Positions 8,659-18,083 are shown, counted from the first letter of the stretch. The stretch: 64,000 nt of DNA from Georgenia_B sunbinii (GCF_036421855.1 NZ_JAZGOK010000001.1); one strand, 5' to 3'. Program-made: numbers and translations. The notes: a model not told the origin generated them from the letters alone.

Positions 8659-11040
8659 GTGACAGCGACACCATCGGGCGACCCGGAGCAATCTCTCGAC
8701 GAGGCACGGGCGGAGGCCCTCGAGCTATCCGAGCGGATCGAGCAGGCGCGCGAGGCGTACTACGGCCAGGACACCTCGCTCGTCGACGACGCGACCTTCG
8801 ACGGCTGGATGCAGCGGCTCGAGGAGGTCGAGCGGCAGCACCCGGAGCTGCAGACACAGGACTCCCCCACCCAGCGCGTGGGGGCGCCCGGGGCGACCGC
8901 GCTACCGACCATCGAGCATGCCCAACCGATGCTCAGCCTGGACAATGCCTTCTCGCCGGAAGAGCTGGCCGAGTGGTGCGCGAAGACGCAGGCGGCGGCC
9001 GGGCGCCCGGTTGCCTGGCTCACCGAGCTGAAGATCGATGGGCTGGCGGTCTCGCTGCGCTACGAGCGGGGCGCGCTCACCTCGGCCGCCACCCGTGGTG
9101 ACGGCCGTGTCGGCGAGGACGTCACGAGCAACGCGAAGCGGCTCGGCATCATCCCGGAGCGGCTCTCGGGCGAGGGCCACCCCCCTCTGGTGGAGGTGCG
9201 CGGTGAGCTGTTCATCCCCGTCGCGGCCTTCGAGGAGCTCAACGCCCTCCAGGCCGACCTGCGCGAGCGTGCCGTCGACGAGGCTCGCACCCGGTGGGAG
9301 GCACGGCCGGCGGGCACTCGTGGCCCCTTCGACGAGGACCGGGCACGCACCAGCGCAGAACGCCGGTTCCCGGCCTTCGCCAACCCGCGGAACGCCGCCA
9401 GCGGCGGGTTGCGGCAACAGCTCGACAAGAAGGAAGGGCTCGAGCTCGAGGCCGGCATCGCCAGGCTCCGTTCCCTGGCCTTGTTCGTCCACGGGTTCGG
9501 CGCCTGGGACGACCCGCCGGTGTCGGCGCAGAGCGAGGTGTACGACCTGCTCGCCGGCTGGGGACTGCCGACCAACCCGCGGACCCAGGTGCTCGACGGC
9601 GTCGAGACGGTGCGTGAGTTCGTCGAGCAGTACGGGCGTGAACGCAACGAGATCGAGTACCAGCTCGACGGCGTGGTGGTGAAGGTCGACGAGTTCGCGC
9701 TGCACGCCGAGCTCGGTCAGACGAGTCGCGCCCCGCGCTGGGCGATCGCCTACAAGTACCCGCCCGAGGAGGTGCACACCCGGCTGCTCGACATCCGGAT
9801 CGGGGTCGGCCGGACCGGCCGGGCCACGCCCTACGCGGTGATGGAGCCCGTGCACGTGGCCGGCACCACGGTGCGCCAGGCGACCCTGCACAACCAGGAC
9901 GTCGTCAAGGCGAAGGGGGTGCTCATCGGCGACACCATCGTGCTGCGCAAGGCAGGGGACGTCATCCCCGAGGTGCTCGGGCCGGTGGACGGTCGCCGGG
10001 ACGGCACCGAGCGCGAGTTCGTCATGCCCGCGAGCTGCCCCGAGTGCGGTACTCCCCTGCGTCCGATGAAGGAGGGCGACATCGACCTGCGGTGCCCGAA
10101 CGCCCGTTCCTGCCCGGCGCAGGTGCGTGGCCGGGTGGAGCACGCCGGCTCCCGTGGCGGGCTCGACGTCGATGCCCTCGGCGAGGTCACGGCGGCGGCA
10201 CTCACCCAGCCCTCCAACCCCGCCGAGCCACCGCTGACGACCGAGGCAGGGCTGTTCGAGCTCGAGCTCGACCAGCTCGTGCCGATCGAGGTCGTCGTGC
10301 GTGACGCCGAGACCGGCGAGCCTCGTGTCGACAAGGACGGTCAGCCGGTGCGCCGCGCGCCGTTCCAGCGCGTCGAGCTGACGTACCCACCGGGGTACGA
10401 GGACGCCACCATGGCCGAGCGTCGCAAGGCGGGCGTGAAGAAGGACTTCCGCAAGATCCACCCGTCGAAGCAGGCTCTGACGCTGCTGGAGGAGCTGGAG
10501 AAGGCCAAGACGAAGGAGCTCTGGCGCCAGCTCGTCGCGCTCAACATCCGGCACGTCGGCCCGGTCGCGGCCAGGGCGCTGGCTCAGCACTTCGGCTCGC
10601 TCCCCGCCATCCGCGCAGCTGAGCACGCCGAGCTGGCCGCGGTCGACGGCGTCGGCGGCATCATCGCCGACGCCGTCAAGGACTGGTTCGACGTCGACTG
10701 GCACCAGGAGATCGTCGAGCGCTGGACGGCAGCCGGGGTGCGCTTCGCCATCCCTGGTCACACCGGCCCCGGAGCTGCGACCAGCACCGGTGGAGTGTTG
10801 GACGGGCTCACCGTCGTGGTCACCGGCGCGCTCGAGGGCTACTCCCGCGACGGCGCCAAGGAAGCCGTCCTCGCTGCCGGCGGCAAGGCTGCCGGCAGCG
10901 TGAGCAAGAAGACCGACTACGTCGCCGCCGGTCCCGGCGCCGGCTCCAAGCTCGCCAAGGCAGAGGACCTCGGCATTCCCATCCTTGACGCCGCGCAGTT
11001 CCGGGTACTCGTCGAGCAGGGTCCCGCCGCGCTGGAGTGA
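8659..11040 (+). CDS. ligA: NAD-dependent DNA ligase LigA
   Basis: Seals nicks in replication and repair using NAD+. 793 residues from GTG 8659 (the open frame is longer upstream but homology starts here). Order: Ia domain with YYGQD, adenylation domain with catalytic Lys125 in LKIDGLAV, NPRNAASGGLRQ, OB fold, four-cysteine zinc finger (CPECGTPL ... RCPNARSCPAQ, about 458-488), helix-hairpin-helix repeats (HVGPVAARALA, GVGGIIADAVKDW) and a C-terminal BRCT domain (about 713-793). It exceeds the usual 670-700 residues mainly through an insertion at about 530-600, between the zinc finger and the HhH domain, carrying VIEVVVRDAETG-like text, and a smaller one near 210-235. Confidence 0.97.
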   Translation: MTATPSGDPEQSLDEARAEALELSERIEQAREAYYGQDTSLVDDATFDGWMQRLEEVERQHPELQTQDSPTQRVGAPGATALPTIEHAQPMLSLDNAFSPEELAEWCAKTQAAAGRPVAWLTELKIDGLAVSLRYERGALTSAATRGDGRVGEDVTSNAKRLGIIPERLSGEGHPPLVEVRGELFIPVAAFEELNALQADLRERAVDEARTRWEARPAGTRGPFDEDRARTSAERRFPAFANPRNAASGGLRQQLDKKEGLELEAGIARLRSLALFVHGFGAWDDPPVSAQSEVYDLLAGWGLPTNPRTQVLDGVETVREFVEQYGRERNEIEYQLDGVVVKVDEFALHAELGQTSRAPRWAIAYKYPPEEVHTRLLDIRIGVGRTGRATPYAVMEPVHVAGTTVRQATLHNQDVVKAKGVLIGDTIVLRKAGDVIPEVLGPVDGRRDGTEREFVMPASCPECGTPLRPMKEGDIDLRCPNARSCPAQVRGRVEHAGSRGGLDVDALGEVTAAALTQPSNPAEPPLTTEAGLFELELDQLVPIEVVVRDAETGEPRVDKDGQPVRRAPFQRVELTYPPGYEDATMAERRKAGVKKDFRKIHPSKQALTLLEELEKAKTKELWRQLVALNIRHVGPVAARALAQHFGSLPAIRAAEHAELAAVDGVGGIIADAVKDWFDVDWHQEIVERWTAAGVRFAIPGHTGPGAATSTGGVLDGLTVVVTGALEGYSRDGAKEAVLAAGGKAAGSVSKKTDYVAAGPGAGSKLAKAEDLGIPILDAAQFRVLVEQGPAALE

Positions 11041-11171
11041 TCCCCTGGGTGGATGTGACCAGTACGAGCGAGCCCCTACGCTGTCCCCCGACGACCACCC
11101 CTGCGCCGTGCCCCACGGACCCGGCGCGGTCTTCAGACGACCGCTGGCTCCCGTCTTCGAGGTAGACCCCC

Positions 11172-11948
11172 ATGCCCTTGACCTTTGCCCACCCTGCCGC
11201 CGTCCTGCCGCTCATGCGCGCACCGCTCGTGCCCACCGCCCTCGTGGCCGGAGCCCTCGCGCCCGACATGCCGTACTTCCTGCGAGCTCTGCGCATCCCC
11301 GTCAGCGCGCAGTCCTGGTGGGAGCCCTTCCTCAACGCCACGACGACGCATGACTGGCCTGGAGCAGTGACCGTAGGACTACCTCTGGCTCTCGTCCTCT
11401 ACCTCGCCCTGGCATTCTGCGCGAGACCTGCCCAGTGGGCGCTGCCAGCCGGCTCCAGCGCCGAGGCCACCCGGCGGGCACCCAGGCCGTTGTGGCTCGG
11501 GTGGGTGGTGCTCTCGCTCGTGCTCGGCCTGCTGACCCACGTGGTCTGGGACTCGTTCACCCACGGCGACGGCTGGGTCGTGCAGAACCTCGCCACGCTG
11601 CGTGCCGACGCCGTCGGGTCCCTCAGCTGGGATCGTCTTCTCCAGCACCTGAGCACCGCCGTCGGCCTGATCGTGCTCCTGGTCGTCGCCTGGCGGCACC
11701 GTGGCACCTGGCTCACCTCCTCGGACACCGCGCGCCGCGTTCGGTTCTTACGAGTGATGGCGGTCGTCCTCGCCTCAGCCGTCGCCGGCATGATCGCCGT
11801 TGCCTCCGTGCGTCACGAGGCAGGTGCAGGAGCCGAGCACCTGCTCTCGAGCGCGGCGATCGGCGCCGGCCTCGGCGCGGCCGGCGCCGCTGCCGGTCTG
11901 TCCGTCCTGTGGTGGGTGGTCCGGCCGGACAAGCCGCGCACGAAGTAA
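11172..11948 (+). CDS. DUF4184 family membrane protein
   Basis: 258 residues, strongly hydrophobic with about six membrane helices. The N-terminus MPLTFAHPAAVLPL and GALAPDMPYFL, and the central LLTHVVWDSFTHGDGW, are hallmarks of the DUF4184 family of uncharacterised bacterial membrane proteins. The histidine/aspartate pairs (H-x3-WD-x2-TH) look metal-binding, as in related membrane hydrolase folds, but no activity is known. Stands alone 131 bases after ligA; that gap shows nothing I can name. Confidence 0.8.
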   Translation: MPLTFAHPAAVLPLMRAPLVPTALVAGALAPDMPYFLRALRIPVSAQSWWEPFLNATTTHDWPGAVTVGLPLALVLYLALAFCARPAQWALPAGSSAEATRRAPRPLWLGWVVLSLVLGLLTHVVWDSFTHGDGWVVQNLATLRADAVGSLSWDRLLQHLSTAVGLIVLLVVAWRHRGTWLTSSDTARRVRFLRVMAVVLASAVAGMIAVASVRHEAGAGAEHLLSSAAIGAGLGAAGAAAGLSVLWWVVRPDKPRTK

Positions 11949-11999
11949 GTAGGCGGCCCAGCGTCGGGTCATCGTCAAGGTGAAGGGCCGCGCGGGCGG

Positions 12000-12079
12000 C
12001 GATGTCAGTGCTCAGCGATAGCGTCTTGATCAGCAGGAACGCAGGCACCACCGTCGATGTCAGTGCTCACCGATAGCGT
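12000..12079 (+). repeat. Two 25-base direct repeats upstream of the DUF222-HNH gene
   Basis: 12000-12024 and 12055-12079 are the same 25 bases with one mismatch (core GATGTCAGTGCTCA followed by CGATAGCGT), with a 55-base period. The second copy ends 41 bases before the DUF222 start. They are the only marked structure in 11,949-12,120. They could be operator sites or a target used by the endonuclease; that is inference. Confidence 0.75.
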
Positions 12080-12120
12080 GGAAACAGGTTCAACGGCGCC
12101 GCTGCCGGGAGGGAGGGACG

Positions 12121-14259
12121 ATGACACTCCTCGATGACGTTCCCGAGCAGTACCTCCGCTGGATGGTCCTGCCCCGCCCCGTCGAGGGCCTGAGCCGCGA
12201 CGAGCAGGCCACGTACCACCGCATGATGGACGCCCTCCTCGACGCTGCATACCTCGACGGCGATCTCGCCGGTGACGACGCAGCCGTGCCGGAGGAGACC
12301 GACAGCCCCGGTCAGTCCGGTGCTGCATCTGCGCCGATGATGACGGCTGACGACCTCGCTGCCCGGGCGCCGGACGCCGAGCTCGCCGGTGAGCTCGAGG
12401 CAATGAACGCCAGAGAGGCGGACGATTGCACCCTCGTCGAGATGGCGGCCGCCTACCAGCGGCTGGCGGCATGGGCGAACGCCGGGCTCTCCAGGATGGC
12501 CGGCGAGCTCGCGATCCGGCCGCTCGTCAACAGCCGGGGTGCGCTCCCGCACCCCGTCGACGCCGGCAACATGGCGGCCGACGAGCTCGCTCCTCGGCTC
12601 GGGATCTCGCGCTGGGCGGCGCGGCGAATGGTTCGCAACGGTCGAGGTTTCCGGGGAACCTTCGCCGACACCGGTCAGGCGCTCGTGATCGGGGACATCG
12701 ACGTGCAGAAGGCTTCGACCATCGTGTCGATGCTCGAGGACTACTCGGCAGAGATGGCCTTCCGGGTCCAGCAGGAGGTCCTGCCCGACGCCGGCCTGCA
12801 GACCCACTCCCAGCTTGTCGCCGCGATCCGGCGGGCTGTCATCGCGCTCGCGCACGACGACGCCGACCACCTGCACGCCAAGGCGCGTGCCAAGCGCCGG
12901 GTCGACCATCCCCGCCAGCTGCCCGACGGGATGGCCTCGATCCTGGCGATCCTGCCCGCCACCGACGCCGCCACCCTCGACCTCGCGCTAGAGACCGCGG
13001 CCCGCACCGCACGTCAAAGTGGAGACCAGCGCACCCTCGACCAGCTCCGTGCCGACACCCTCGCGCTCATGGGCCACGCGGCGCTCGCGAACGGCTACGT
13101 CGGTCTGACGCCGACAGCGCCGCCGCCGGCTGCCTCCCCGACGCCGACTCCCACTCCCGCTCCCGCTCCCGCTGCAGCTCCCACTCCGGTTCCCACTCCC
13201 GCTGCCGCTCCCACTCCCACTGCCGTTCCCACTCGCACTCCCGCTGCCGCTCCCGCTCCGACTCCCACTCCCCCTCCCGAGAGCAGGATTGTCGACGGCG
13301 CTGGGGGCCCTGCCAGCCACGAGAGCCCCGCAGATCTCGCCGCGACCGACGCCCAGGGGACAGCTGTGCCCGGCATCGGTCCGACGGGGACCGCCGCGCC
13401 CAGCACCAGCACCGAGGAGCCACCGTCGACGCAGGCCGACCCGATCGACGAGCCCGGTCGGCCACCCGACCGGTCCGGCGGCTGTCATCTGGCCTCGACG
13501 TTCATGCCGCTGGGCCGTATCGGCGGCAGCCGGGCCCGGATCAACGTCACGGTGCCGCTCTCGGTACTGCTCCCCCCGGACATCGCGCGGCAGCTCGGCC
13601 TGCCGGCCACCGCCGTCGGCCGGTCCTCACCTTCCGCAAGCACCACGGACCTACCAGCCACCGCCTCGCCACCGCCCGACGCGCCGCCGCCGCCGCCGAC
13701 CGATCCGACCGATGAGCACGACTCCCCCGCCGAGCTCGTGCCGCTGCCCGAGGAGGACGAGCTCCTCGCCTTCCTCGAGCGGGACCCGGTGGAGGTCGCC
13801 GAGCTCGAGGGCTACGGCCCGATCTCGCCGGCCGTCGCCCGCGCGGCAGCGATCGGTGGCACCTGGCGCCGGATCGTCACCGATCCGCTGTCCGGCATCG
13901 TGCTGGACCACGGCCGCACCCGCTACCGGCCGCCGGCCGACCTCGCCGAGCTGGTCCGCCTCCGGGACGGGACCTGCGTGCGCCCGGGCTGCTCCAGCCC
14001 CGCCAGGATCTGCGAGCTCGACCACACCGTCGCATGGAGCAACAACGGGACCACCGCGCTGATCAACCTCGGCAACCTGTGCGTCCGTGACCACCTCATC
14101 AAGACCAGCGGTGCCTTCCAGCTCAAGCACCTCGGCGGCGGCGCCTTCGAGTGGACAACGCCCAGCGGCCACGTCTACCGCCGGGACCGCGGCGGACGGG
14201 TCACGCTGCGCGGCGTCGTCCCGTCACGGCCACCGGACACCGGGCCGCTGCCGTTCTGA
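12121..14259 (+). CDS. DUF222 / 13E12-repeat protein with C-terminal HNH endonuclease
   Basis: 712 residues. Residues about 90-330 are the helical DUF222 region; about 330-600 is a low-complexity linker of Pro-Thr/Pro-Ala dipeptides (13,111-13,290, built from CTCCCA/CTCCCG-like hexamers) and acidic-proline stretches; about 600-690 is the HNH domain with CVRPGCSSPARICELDH, then N and a closing CVRDH. Such genes are scattered in many copies in actinobacterial genomes and are thought to behave like selfish or mobile endonucleases; no function is established. A strong GGAGGGAGGG site precedes ATG 12121. Two 25-base direct repeats lie just upstream, and a unit of the intergenic repeat family appears inside the linker at 13,279-13,296. 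Confidence 0.9.
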   Translation: MTLLDDVPEQYLRWMVLPRPVEGLSRDEQATYHRMMDALLDAAYLDGDLAGDDAAVPEETDSPGQSGAASAPMMTADDLAARAPDAELAGELEAMNAREADDCTLVEMAAAYQRLAAWANAGLSRMAGELAIRPLVNSRGALPHPVDAGNMAADELAPRLGISRWAARRMVRNGRGFRGTFADTGQALVIGDIDVQKASTIVSMLEDYSAEMAFRVQQEVLPDAGLQTHSQLVAAIRRAVIALAHDDADHLHAKARAKRRVDHPRQLPDGMASILAILPATDAATLDLALETAARTARQSGDQRTLDQLRADTLALMGHAALANGYVGLTPTAPPPAASPTPTPTPAPAPAAAPTPVPTPAAAPTPTAVPTRTPAAAPAPTPTPPPESRIVDGAGGPASHESPADLAATDAQGTAVPGIGPTGTAAPSTSTEEPPSTQADPIDEPGRPPDRSGGCHLASTFMPLGRIGGSRARINVTVPLSVLLPPDIARQLGLPATAVGRSSPSASTTDLPATASPPPDAPPPPPTDPTDEHDSPAELVPLPEEDELLAFLERDPVEVAELEGYGPISPAVARAAAIGGTWRRIVTDPLSGIVLDHGRTRYRPPADLAELVRLRDGTCVRPGCSSPARICELDHTVAWSNNGTTALINLGNLCVRDHLIKTSGAFQLKHLGGGAFEWTTPSGHVYRRDRGGRVTLRGVVPSRPPDTGPLPF

Positions 14260-14369
14260 CCGCCCCGCCTCAGCAGGCAGCACAGGCGCCGTCTCCACCC
14301 TGGGGTGGACACCGGCAATCAGCCCAACGGTTGACGCCAGATGTCACCGCCACCTGGCACGCTGAGGAC

Positions 14370-15092
14370 ATGTGCGGTCGCTATGCATCGTTCCGTCAGG
14401 CCCAGGACATCGCTCGAGAGTTCGACGTCATCGAGATCACCGAGGAGGCCGAGTCGGTCCACCCATCGTTCAACGTCGCCCCGACGGACTCGGTGCGCGT
14501 CGTGCTCGAGCGCACCACCGATCGCAAGGACGGGCCGCTACGGCGCGAGATGCACGCCGCCCGCTGGGGCCTGGTGCCCGGGTTCGTGAGCGACCCGCGC
14601 AGCGGCCCACCACTCATCAACGCGCGGATCGAGACGGTCGCCGAGAAGCGTTCCTTCGCGAGCTCGTTGGTCACCCGGCGCTGCATCGTGCCCGGTGACG
14701 GCTACTTCGAGTGGCGCAAGGACAGCGCGGACCCGAAGAAGAAGACCCCCTTCTTCATCCACCGCGCCGACGCCGCCCCGCTCGCCTTCGCCGGTCTGTA
14801 CGCCTTCTGGCGCGACCCCGCGAAGGAGGACGACGACCCCACCCGCTGGCTGCTCTCGACGACGATCCTCACCCGTCCGGCCCGGGCCGACCTCGCCGGC
14901 ATCCACGATCGCGAACCGGTCGTCCTGCGCCGCAAGGACATCGCCCGGTGGCTGGACCCCACGTTGCAGGACGCCGAGGAGGCCCTCGGAGTTCCGCTGC
15001 CGAGCCGACCGCGCCTCGGTTTTCACCGCGTAGGGCCCGAGGTGGGCAACGTCCGCGTCGACAACCCGGCGCTCCTCGAGCCCGTGGACTGA
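14370..15092 (+). CDS. SOS-response-associated peptidase, YedK/HMCES-like
   Basis: 240 residues. Cys2 directly after the start Met (MCGRY) is the residue that family members use to cross-link abasic sites in single-stranded DNA. Other family landmarks are present: FNVAPT, RWGLVPGF, LINARIETVAEKRSF, CIVPGDGYFEWR and the late IHDREPVVL histidine. Start ATG 14370 is fixed by the need for Cys2. A 110-base gap after the HNH gene contains a short palindrome (TCCACCC..GGGTGGA near 14,294-14,309). The histidine kinase gene starts only three bases after its stop, so the two are probably co-transcribed. Confidence 0.93.
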   Translation: MCGRYASFRQAQDIAREFDVIEITEEAESVHPSFNVAPTDSVRVVLERTTDRKDGPLRREMHAARWGLVPGFVSDPRSGPPLINARIETVAEKRSFASSLVTRRCIVPGDGYFEWRKDSADPKKKTPFFIHRADAAPLAFAGLYAFWRDPAKEDDDPTRWLLSTTILTRPARADLAGIHDREPVVLRRKDIARWLDPTLQDAEEALGVPLPSRPRLGFHRVGPEVGNVRVDNPALLEPVD

Positions 15093-15095
15093 CCG

Positions 15096-16430
15096 GTGAG
15101 CGGCCCCTCCGGCCCCTATCCATCCGCAGTACCGCGGCTGCGCGAGGACAGCCGGATCCTCGACCTGCTGTTCGTCACGGTGATGTTCCTGACGGTCGGG
15201 CTGCTCTCGTTCGCCGTCGGCAGCGCCTACGGCGGGGTGGCCGCCGTGGCGAGCGTGCTGGCCTCGATCGTGATGCCGGTCGCGCTCTACTGGCGTCGGA
15301 CCAACCCGGTGGCATCCGCCGTCGTCGTCTACACGGCCGCCCTCGGCCACTTCGCGCTCGGTGCCCCGGTGCTGTTCACCGACCTGCTCATCTTCGTCGC
15401 ACTGTACTCGGTCACCGCCCACGGCCCGGTCTGGGCCGGCCGGCTGGCGCTGGGCGGCGGGTTCATCGGTGCCCTGCTCCAAGGCTCCGTCTTCGCCGGT
15501 ACGTCCGGCCCCGGGTTGGGCGGTGAGCCGATCGACGCCCGGCTGGTCGCCGCGAACCCCGGCACCGTGGTGTACACCGCCGGCCTCATCGGCGTCCTGT
15601 GCCTCCTGGCCTGGGCCCTCGGGCTGCTCCGACGCAGCCGCCTCGCCCACACCGAGACGCTCGCCGAGCGTGCCCGTCGGCTGGAGATCGAGCGCGACCA
15701 GCAGGCGCAGATCGCCACCGCCGCGGAGCGGTCGCGGATCGCCCGGGAGATGCACGACGTCGTCGCCCACTCGCTGTCCGTCGTCATCGCCCAGGCCGAC
15801 GGCGGCCGGTACGCCGCCCCCGCCGACCCGGACGCCGCCGTCCGGGCGCTGACGACGATCAGCGAGACCGGCCGGGCCGCACTGTCCGACATGCGCAAGA
15901 TCCTCGGCGTGCTGCGCGCCCCCGCCGATGACGACGCCTCCGCCTCGGCCATCACCCCGCAACCGATCGACGCCGACCTCGACACCCTCGTCGAGCAGAT
16001 CCGCTCCGCCGGCCTGCCGTGCTCCGTGGTGCGCATGGGCCACGCCCGCCCGCTCCCGCCGGGGACCGGCCTCACGGTCCACCGGATCTGTCAGGAGGCG
16101 CTGACCAACGTGCTCAAGCACGGCGGTCCCTCGGCCACCGCCACGGTCATGCTGCAGTGGGGCCCCCAGCAGCTGACCATCCAGGTCGACGACACCGGTC
16201 GTGGTGCGGCGGCGACGAGCGACGGCCTGGGGCATGGCATCCTCGGCATGCGGGAGCGGGTCGAGCTGTTCGCCGGCACCATCGAGGCCGGCCCCAGGCC
16301 TGGCGGCGGGTTCCGGGTGCGGGCGGTCATCCCGCTGCCGCGCCAGGTAGTCCCCGGGGCGGAGCCCGGCGGCGTACCGCTGACCCCCACGAGCTGGCCG
16401 GCGCCCACCCCACAAGAAGGACCACAGTGA
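15096..16430 (+). CDS. Sensor histidine kinase, HisKA_3 (NarL-partner) type
   Basis: 444 residues from GTG 15096. Residues about 20-180 hold five or six membrane helices with little outside the membrane; about 185-215 is a linker helix; the dimerisation/phosphoacceptor box is REMHDVVAHSLSVV; the ATPase part has NVLKHGG, DDTGRG and GHGILGMRERVELF. This is the class that senses envelope events and phosphorylates a LuxR-type regulator. Its stop overlaps the response regulator start (GTGA, 16427-16430), confirming the pair. Signal unknown. Confidence 0.93.
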   Translation: MSGPSGPYPSAVPRLREDSRILDLLFVTVMFLTVGLLSFAVGSAYGGVAAVASVLASIVMPVALYWRRTNPVASAVVVYTAALGHFALGAPVLFTDLLIFVALYSVTAHGPVWAGRLALGGGFIGALLQGSVFAGTSGPGLGGEPIDARLVAANPGTVVYTAGLIGVLCLLAWALGLLRRSRLAHTETLAERARRLEIERDQQAQIATAAERSRIAREMHDVVAHSLSVVIAQADGGRYAAPADPDAAVRALTTISETGRAALSDMRKILGVLRAPADDDASASAITPQPIDADLDTLVEQIRSAGLPCSVVRMGHARPLPPGTGLTVHRICQEALTNVLKHGGPSATATVMLQWGPQQLTIQVDDTGRGAAATSDGLGHGILGMRERVELFAGTIEAGPRPGGGFRVRAVIPLPRQVVPGAEPGGVPLTPTSWPAPTPQEGPQ

Positions 16431-17146
16431 CACTTCGCCACGACACGCCCCAGGACACCGGCGACGGCGTCGCGCCCATCAGGGTCGCGATCGTCGACGA
16501 CCAGCAGCTCGTCCGGGCCGGCTTCGCGCTCGTCATCAACTCCCAGCCGGACATGACGGTCGTCGTCGAGGCGGGCGACGGCGCCCAGGCGCTGCGGCTG
16601 CTCGAGTCCTACGAGACCGACGTCGTGCTCATGGACATCCGGATGCCCGGCATGGACGGGCTCACCGCCACCGAGCAGCTGACCTCGCGGCCGTCGGTCA
16701 CCGGCGCCTCCCCGAAGGTCGTCATCCTCACCACCTTCGACCTGGACGAGTACGTCATGCGCGCCATCAAGGCCGGCTCGAGCGGCTTCCTCCTCAAGGA
16801 CACCCCGCCGGAAGACATGCTCGCCGCCATCCGCACCGTGCACGCCGGTGACGGCGTCATCGCACCGTCCTCGACCAAGCGCCTCATCGAGCACCTCGCC
16901 GACATCCTGCCCGACGAGCAGAAGGCCTCCCCTGCGGTGCTCGACGGGCTGACCGACCGCGAGCGCGAGGTGCTCGTCCTCATGGCCCGTGGCCGCAGCA
17001 ACACCGAGATTGCCGCCGACCTCTTCGTCGCGGAGGCAACGGTCAAGACCCATGTCGGGCGTGTGCTGTCCAAGCTCGGCGCCCGCGACCGGGTGCAGGC
17101 GGTCGTCGTCGCCTACGAGACCGGCCTGGTCGCCCCCGGCCGGTAG
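16427..17146 (+). CDS. Response regulator, NarL/LuxR family
   Basis: 239 residues from GTG 16427. Receiver domain with the acidic pair in VAIVDDQQLVRAGF, phosphoacceptor Asp in VVLMDIRMPGMDG, conserved Thr (LTTF) and Lys (LLKD); C-terminal LuxR helix-turn-helix LTDREREVLVLMARG with SNTEIAADLFVAEATVKTHV. Partner of the upstream kinase by overlap. The ABC exporter genes that follow 178 bases downstream are the most likely target, by analogy with kinase/regulator/ABC modules; that gap has no clear operator I can define. Confidence 0.95.
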   Translation: MTLRHDTPQDTGDGVAPIRVAIVDDQQLVRAGFALVINSQPDMTVVVEAGDGAQALRLLESYETDVVLMDIRMPGMDGLTATEQLTSRPSVTGASPKVVILTTFDLDEYVMRAIKAGSSGFLLKDTPPEDMLAAIRTVHAGDGVIAPSSTKRLIEHLADILPDEQKASPAVLDGLTDREREVLVLMARGRSNTEIAADLFVAEATVKTHVGRVLSKLGARDRVQAVVVAYETGLVAPGR

Positions 17147-17324
17147 GCTCCACGACCCGTCGGGTGGACACGCGGCCGACGGCGTACGACCACGGGATGA
17201 CCCAGGAACGATGCCGGGGCCGGACGCGGTGGTGCCCGCTGCCGAAATAGCGTCGACCACGTCGGCACACCGCCGGCGCCGGACCGGCCACCGTGGCTCG
17301 CCGGCCACCCCCAGGAGGACAGCT

Positions 17325-18083
17325 GTGAGCATCGCCCCCACCACGACCAGGACCCCGGCAGTACGCGCCCGCGGCCTGACCAAGATCTACGGCAGCGGTG
17401 AGGTCGCGGTGCACGCCCTGCGCGGCGTCGACGTCGACTTCGCCGCCGGCGAGCTCACCGCGATCATGGGCCCCTCGGGCTCGGGCAAGTCCACCCTCAT
17501 GCACCTGCTCGCCGGGCTGGACACCGCCACCGGCGGCCAGGTGCACCTCGGCGACACCGAGCTCACCACGCTCGGCGACACCCAGCTCACGCTGCTGCGT
17601 CGCGAGCGGGTCGGCTTCGTCTTCCAGGCCTTCAACCTGCTGCCGATGTTCACCGCGCTGCAGAACATCACGCTGCCCTGCGAGCTGGCGAGCACGAAGG
17701 TCGACCAGGAGTGGCTCGACGTCCTCGTCGACACCCTCGGGCTGAGCGACCGCCTCACCCACCGCCCCAGCGAGCTGTCCGGCGGGCAGCAGCAGCGCGT
17801 CGCCATCGCCCGTGCACTCATCACCCGGCCCGACGTGCTGTTCGCCGACGAGCCCACCGGAAACCTCGACTCCCGTTCCGGCGCCGAGGTGCTGTCCTTC
17901 CTGCGCACCAGCGTCCGCGAGCTGGGGCAGACGATCGTCATGGTCACCCACGACCCGGTCGCCGCGTCCTACGCCGACCGCGTCATCCTGCTGGCCGACG
18001 GCCGCATCGCCGGCCACATCGAGCGGCCGACGCCGGAGTCCGTCCTCGCCGGCCTCGACGCGCTGCGCACCGTGGAGGCCTGA
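17325..18083 (+). CDS. ABC transporter ATP-binding protein, MacB/LolD type
   Basis: 252 residues from GTG 17325 with AGGAGG eight bases upstream. Walker A GPSGSGKS, Q-loop FVFQAFNLLP, signature LSGGQQQRVAIARAL, Walker B VLFADEPTGNLD, H-loop VTHD. FQAFNLLP and DEPTGNLDS are diagnostic of the MacB/LolD/FtsE branch, whose partners have FtsX-type permeases. It overlaps the permease by one base (TGATG). Confidence 0.95.
   Translation: MSIAPTTTRTPAVRARGLTKIYGSGEVAVHALRGVDVDFAAGELTAIMGPSGSGKSTLMHLLAGLDTATGGQVHLGDTELTTLGDTQLTLLRRERVGFVFQAFNLLPMFTALQNITLPCELASTKVDQEWLDVLVDTLGLSDRLTHRPSELSGGQQQRVAIARALITRPDVLFADEPTGNLDSRSGAEVLSFLRTSVRELGQTIVMVTHDPVAASYADRVILLADGRIAGHIERPTPESVLAGLDALRTVEA

Noticed and set aside
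14294..14309. Another copy of the intergenic repeat at the end of the DUF222 gene
   Set aside because: Only a TCCACCC..GGGTGGA palindrome with chance similarity to GTGGAC; the diagnostic GASAGC core is missing and the genes there are tandem, not convergent.
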